The notes below the pieces were generated by a model. That model worked only from the letters and a program-made list of their open reading frames with translations. It was not told the origin of the DNA and did not search any database. A stretch of DNA of 64,000 nt from Morella rubra. Its lineage: Eukaryota; Streptophyta; Magnoliopsida; Fagales; Myricaceae. The number at the start of each line of letters is the position of its first letter. Position 1 is the stretch's first letter. Made by a program: the position numbers and the translations under genes. This document shows positions 59,795 to 64,000 of this stretch, piece after piece. Location: positions 25,566,543-25,630,542 of the forward strand of contig CM025855.1 of NCBI GenBank assembly GCA_003952965.2, written 5' to 3'.

Positions 59795-62700
59795 ATGGAG
59801 GAAAGAACCAAACCGATTGCTATCTTCATGGCCTTCGGTACAAAAGGCCCCATCCCCATCGCCGTAAGTCTGCCCCTTCATCCTATTTACATTTGGTCGC
59901 CGAGACTCTTAGAGAGAGAGAGAGAGTCTATTTTCGGATTGCAATGTTTCGCTTAGCCTTGATTTATCTGAAGGATTGTAGCAAGCTATTTAAAATTTAT
60001 GTTTGGTCGCTCCGAGACTTTTAGAGAGAGAGAGTCTATTTCCGGATTAAACGCAGAATGCTTCGCTTTGCTCGGTTTAGTTGCTTGATTTATTGGTTTC
60101 AAAGCATAGACTTAAACACACAAGTATATAAAATTTATATCTTTAGTTTTCTCAGCAACCAAACAGAGTTACATCTATTTCAAGTTTACAAAGGGCTGGA
60201 CTTTGGAGAAATAGGCAACAGTAGAGAGACAAACTTGTTGATTTTTTCTTCCGGATCTTTCATCTCATTTGGTCCCTCTGGAAAGGAAATTAAAAGTGGA
60301 ATAAAACAAGAGGTTTAGGCATAATCCGAAAGGTGAGGTGTCAAAACTTTGATGCCATTATTATCAAGTTAGAAGTGGATAATTGCTTGTGAAGATCTTA
60401 CTATGGATAGCTTCTGATTTTTAGGAATTTATATGCGCAGATTTATTATGTTCTTAATGTCGGCCAACTGAATTTTCACTTTACCTTTCTTAAGGAATTG
60501 CTATTATTAAGACATTATTCTTCAGCTGAGAAAATAATAGTTCAGAGAATTGAGGTTATGCTTTTGCTATGCATGTATTTGTATTTGCAATGCATGTAGA
60601 TATTGTTGAGACAATGCTGTTTATAACAGTTCCAATATCCCTCCTTCCCTTCCTCACTCTACAGGCCATTGCTGCAGCTTTTGCTTGTGACCAGAGACAA
60701 TACAGTGTGAGCCTAATAACTCATTCAGCACAAGAGGTTTGTGCTGAATTGCTTTTGAAGTTTTAAACTTCCAATTTAGTAATTTCTAATGGCATAACCA
60801 TATTGCTGAGGTTATTTCTGACCAGTATGGATGATTTGGTGCTAGAATTGGAAAGAAATGTCAAATGAAACACAGAAAGTATGTTAAGGTACTTCTAGGG
60901 AAGCTTTTTCTCTTTATTATTTCCCACTGATCCCCTAGGATCTTTTTGTTTTTGAAATTGAGTTAATTCTATCAATAATTAAAGATGAGAATAGAAGACA
61001 TGAAGGCAACCCAAAAAGCTGTATCTTGAAATCAACCTTTAATACTAATACCGACACACTGCTTGAGATTCAAAAAAAAAAACAAGCAATCAAAATCACA
61101 AGCTGCTTCACTAACAAATGAACAACAAACAAGAAATCCCACTAAAATGTGAACTCTGTAATTGAGTTAAGAAGATCAGTCTTTACTTGTGCTTTCTCCC
61201 ACTGGGTTGGTCTTACATGCATCTTTTGTTACGCCATGGGGATTCTAGCCTACCCTTTGGTTGCATAAAACTTGAATATTAATTTTAAAAGCTTTGTTAT
61301 AGTGACAGAATGATGAATGCCTCTATAGTTTGGGTTTTTTTTCCTTGTAAGTTTCCTGTAGTGTTCTTCAACGCCAATATAGCTAGCTTTTAAATTATGA
61401 GAGTTTTTGTGATTATCTTCACTGGAGGAAAAAGAGACCATTGAATAAATTGACATAAAACTATTTGCAAAGAGTTCATATCATTTAAAATTGTGTCATG
61501 CCTTTTCTGAAAGTCTAGTGGATAATTTTGAGCAGAGCCTGTTGATTTCACGATTCCTTGGTTGCAGAACTTAGGCCATCACTTGGCAGACAAACATTTA
61601 AAACTATTTGCAAAGAGTTCATATCATTTAAAATTGTGTCATGCCTTTTCTGAAAATCTACTGGATAATTTTGTGCAGAGCCTGTTGATGTCATGATTCC
61701 TTGGTTGCAGATCTTAGGCCATCACTTGGCAGAGAAACATGTTGCTTACTATCCAATTTCATCACGTAGAAAAAAAACTATCCAATTTCATCTCCACCTG
61801 TTCTTTCTGCTGATCAAAATAATGTGACTACTACAGGTTTGGATTGCTACTTTTGGTCACCTTGTTATTTATATACATTGTTAAATTGCCTCTGGTTAAA
61901 TTGGTTGTCTCTACAGCAATTAACAAGCTTACATTTCCATGCTTTGGATAAAGGTTTAGCGGGTCCTGTTTTCTTAATAGGATCAGCCTCGCTGGAGTCA
62001 TCCTTTTCGGTGCAGAAAGAATGGTTACAAGAGAACATAGACGTGGATGCTCTTCTCTAGTTCAAAGGATATTTGGATGTGGCCCCATCTTGGAGGGCGA
62101 TTTTGTTGTGATCAATTTCTTCACATTGGTATGTTTTAATTGGAGTTTCAGAAAAAAGTTGCAGACTGGTACAAGAACATTTACATTTTGGTGTTGAATG
62201 GGATATCATCCTGTCAGTGGCAACATTTAATCAGGACAGATCAGGAAAGAATGTAAAACCCTTTACTGTGGAAATGTGTGGGATTACTTGCAGAAAAGTG
62301 ATATTCTTTGAAAAAAAACGCTAGCAGAATTATGCATTGAAAGAAAAAGATAGCGGAATTATCTTCCCTTCTTATTTGATAGTTAAGACTACAGAAAGAG
62401 TCCTTTTAGCCATCATGGTATCAATGTTCATGGGGCAGGTTGGGTGTGATAGGTCATGAGAGATGTCAGAAAAATCTTTTCTTGTTTCCTCCTAGTGGCG
62501 CACAATACTTGAATATGGGTTGCTGTAAGAAAACAAACATAGGACTTTCTCTATTTCTTTCTTTCTCTTTAGAAGACAGAGAGAGAAAGCTCCTCTTGTT
62601 ATGTACATTCACCCATACAGACACGTCCATGAAAGGCTTGTTGATCTGAGAAATGAATCTCAAAAGAGATTAATGCATAAAAGGCCTCCTTTTCTTGATG

Positions 62701-64000
62701 ATGCAGGAAGGGTGGAGCCTTGCAGAAGTGTTTCGTGTCCGTTGCATGGTTGCTGCTCTGTATGTAGTCCCATATAGGCAAGAATTTCATCTTCTTTTTA
62801 CACAATTGAACACTCAATGGAGTAATGTGTCTGCTACTGTGGCTGGCTAGCCTCAAACTTGATCCTTATAGTTGATACAACAGGAGTCTCTCCCACGAGT
62901 GGAACCTTAGATGTTACTCCATTTTGGAGTTGCAGAAGAACAGAAGTTTTCCTGTTCTGAATAGCAAAATCTTGGATGTTTCTTGTCCGTAGGAGGGTCA
63001 TTACCAAGGGTTGTTCTGAATTAAATGGGGTTCTGGGAGGGCTGAGTTACAAGATGATATCCTTCACAATTGGTTCACTTAAAAGATGTGCTCTGAAGAC
63101 TAGAACCCATTTGGATGCATACTCACATGGCTATTTGTGATGGTTTTCTGTTGGTTGCGTGTTGCGTGCTCCCAACTCGAGTAGGTTGGTTCCATGTGAT
63201 GCATGTGGCTTGACAACTGAATAGCCTACAGTAGTTCGCAACTACTTTATAATTTGTTCTGTCACATGCATTTCTTGTTCTAGAATGTACCAGGAACACT
63301 TGGGACCCCTATGAACATACTTTTTTGCTGGAAATCTGCAGCTGTGGGTTTGGAACCAGGTCCATATTTGAACTGTAACCCAGGCATGTCTTTGGGCCCT
63401 TCAAGGCTGTTTAAAAGCCCAGCCCAATGTTGCTTGTCAAATCATGTTTTGAATCCAGGTCTCCACTTCTGATTTTCCAGAAGGCTTGTTTGCACCTCGT
63501 GAAGTTTTACCAATGCAGTTCCGCTCATTAAATTTAGCTGCCGACAATATGTCTGTGACTAGAAGAGGACCATGCAATTGATTAGTCTCTTGCTTTTTTA
63601 AAATAAAAAAAATCATCGCACAGATAATATTGTCCTTTTTTCTATGTTTTTGGACTTAAATGGTCCAACGAATGGTGGCATTAGCCTTATATAGTTTTAC
63701 TGTGCAGTGCGCCTTCATCATTAATCGAGCACCAGTTCAGAAAAGAACTTCCTCTTTTGTATATATATCTCCAGGAAGCTCCCATTAAGAAGGTACTCAT
63801 ACTTGTCAGTAGAAATTCAGGGATAATACAACTGTAAATGATTTTATGAAGATATATTTGACATCCACAGTTTCTATGTGAATTTCTGATCTACCTCTAT
63901 GCATGTAGGTTTGTTGGAAAGATGTGATGCATTGGATGTGGCCTCTTTTCACCGAGTCTTGGGGATCATGGAGATACGATGATTTGAATCTTAGCGCTAT
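59795..64000 (+). pseudogene. Family-28 glycosyltransferase gene, copy D (longest, damaged, runs off right edge)
   Basis: It resembles plant UDP-glucose:sterol glucosyltransferase-like (UGT80-type) proteins. Exons: 59795-59863 (MEERTKPIAIFMAFGTKGPI), 60665-60736 (AIAAAFACDQRQYSVSLITH), 61711-61836 (ILGHHLAEKHVAYYPISS), 61917-62128 (SLESSFSVQKEWLQ; SLVQRIFGCGPILEGDF), 62707 to about 62777 (EGWSLAEVFRVRCMVAALYV), 63775-63792 (EAPIKK) and 63909 onward (VCWKDVMHWMWPLFTESWGS). Defects: nine bases encoding D-V-Y are missing from the GTKGDVYP motif; a 29-base insertion breaks exon 3; a one-base shift lies in exon 4 before REHRRGC. The exon expected between VVPY and EAPIKK was not found. Some defects could be avoided if the true splicing differs. 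The catalytic C-terminal half lies beyond the window. Confidence 0.75.
61457..61740 (+). repeat. Direct tandem duplication, period 143 bases, covering an exon start
   Basis: The segment beginning AAAACTATTTGCAAAGAG at 61457 repeats at 61600. Each copy ends in an intron acceptor (GGTTGCAG) followed by the first codons of GT exon 3 (TTAGGCCATCACTTGGCAGA). Only the second copy runs on into the full exon, so the first is a decoy acceptor with a truncated exon. Confidence 0.9.

Larger units (their letters stand above)
46885..64000. repeat. Complex tandem array of GATA(-)/glycosyltransferase(+) units
   Basis: A shared anchor (GATGCGTTC, then a leader segment with CTTCTCGGCAGCCAAACAGA) occurs at 48624, 52872, 55562 and 59581. 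A-to-B spacing is 4248, C-to-D 4019, A-to-C 6938 and B-to-D 6709. GATA start codons G1/G3 (47989, 54862) and G2/G4 (51726, 58438) are spaced 6873 and 6712. Copies A and C follow HSP70 relics; B and D do not. The simplest history is an about 4 kb duplication, then duplication of the resulting two-unit block with an offset near 6.8 kb. Confidence 0.85.

Noticed and set aside
1..64000. CRISPR arrays, bacterial operons, tRNA or rRNA genes
   Set aside because: Nothing with these structures was seen; the window is plant nuclear DNA with spliced genes.

Overview
The window is nuclear DNA from a eudicot plant. Its genes are split by GT-AG introns, intergenic DNA is AT-rich, and the recognisable proteins match plant families: separase with a plant-type N-terminus, PYM, ALG6, and GATA zinc fingers of the 18-residue-loop class. 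It also holds an L1-clade LINE, a Ty3/gypsy-type LTR element and a MITE. I cannot name the species. Exon boundaries were set by eye from splice consensus and remembered family sequences, so they may be off by a few bases.

Layout, left to right. Positions 1-19727 (minus) hold nearly all of a separase gene; its C-terminal protease core lies past the left edge. One of its introns carries a decayed 5.5 kb LINE (about 6693-12180). Another carries an inverted copy of separase's own largest exon (about 2335-2595). Divergent from it, on plus, is an intact MRTO4-like ribosome-assembly gene (20969-24270) with a telo-box upstream. Convergent to that is an intact PYM gene (25390-33912, minus). PYM intron 2 contains an LTR retrotransposon with a clean 5-bp target-site duplication and most of pol deleted, and intron 1 has a MITE. 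ALG6 (35955-38696, plus) is intact and converges on a seven-transmembrane GOST/GPR107-type gene (39602-44286, minus). The promoter, 5' leader and signal-peptide exon of that gene are duplicated in tandem.

From about 46.9 kb to the right edge lies a complex tandem array. Minus-strand GATA-finger genes alternate with plus-strand 5' fragments of a family-28 glycosyltransferase gene (sterol-glucosyltransferase-like). Two of these fragments follow relics of an HSP70 C-terminus. The order is G1(-), GT-A(+), G2(-), GT-B(+), G3(-), GT-C(+), G4(-), GT-D(+). Shared features pair G1 with G3, G2 with G4, A with C and B with D. This indicates an older duplication of about 4 kb, then a second duplication of about 6.8 kb. 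Three of the four GATA copies still encode a full C-x2-C-x18-C-x2-C finger but have different C-termini. Every GT copy is damaged, each in its own way. GT-D continues into further exons and off the right edge.

The six genes left of 46 kb are unrelated housekeeping or cell-biology genes with no sign of functional clustering. The right-hand array is the unusual part of the window.
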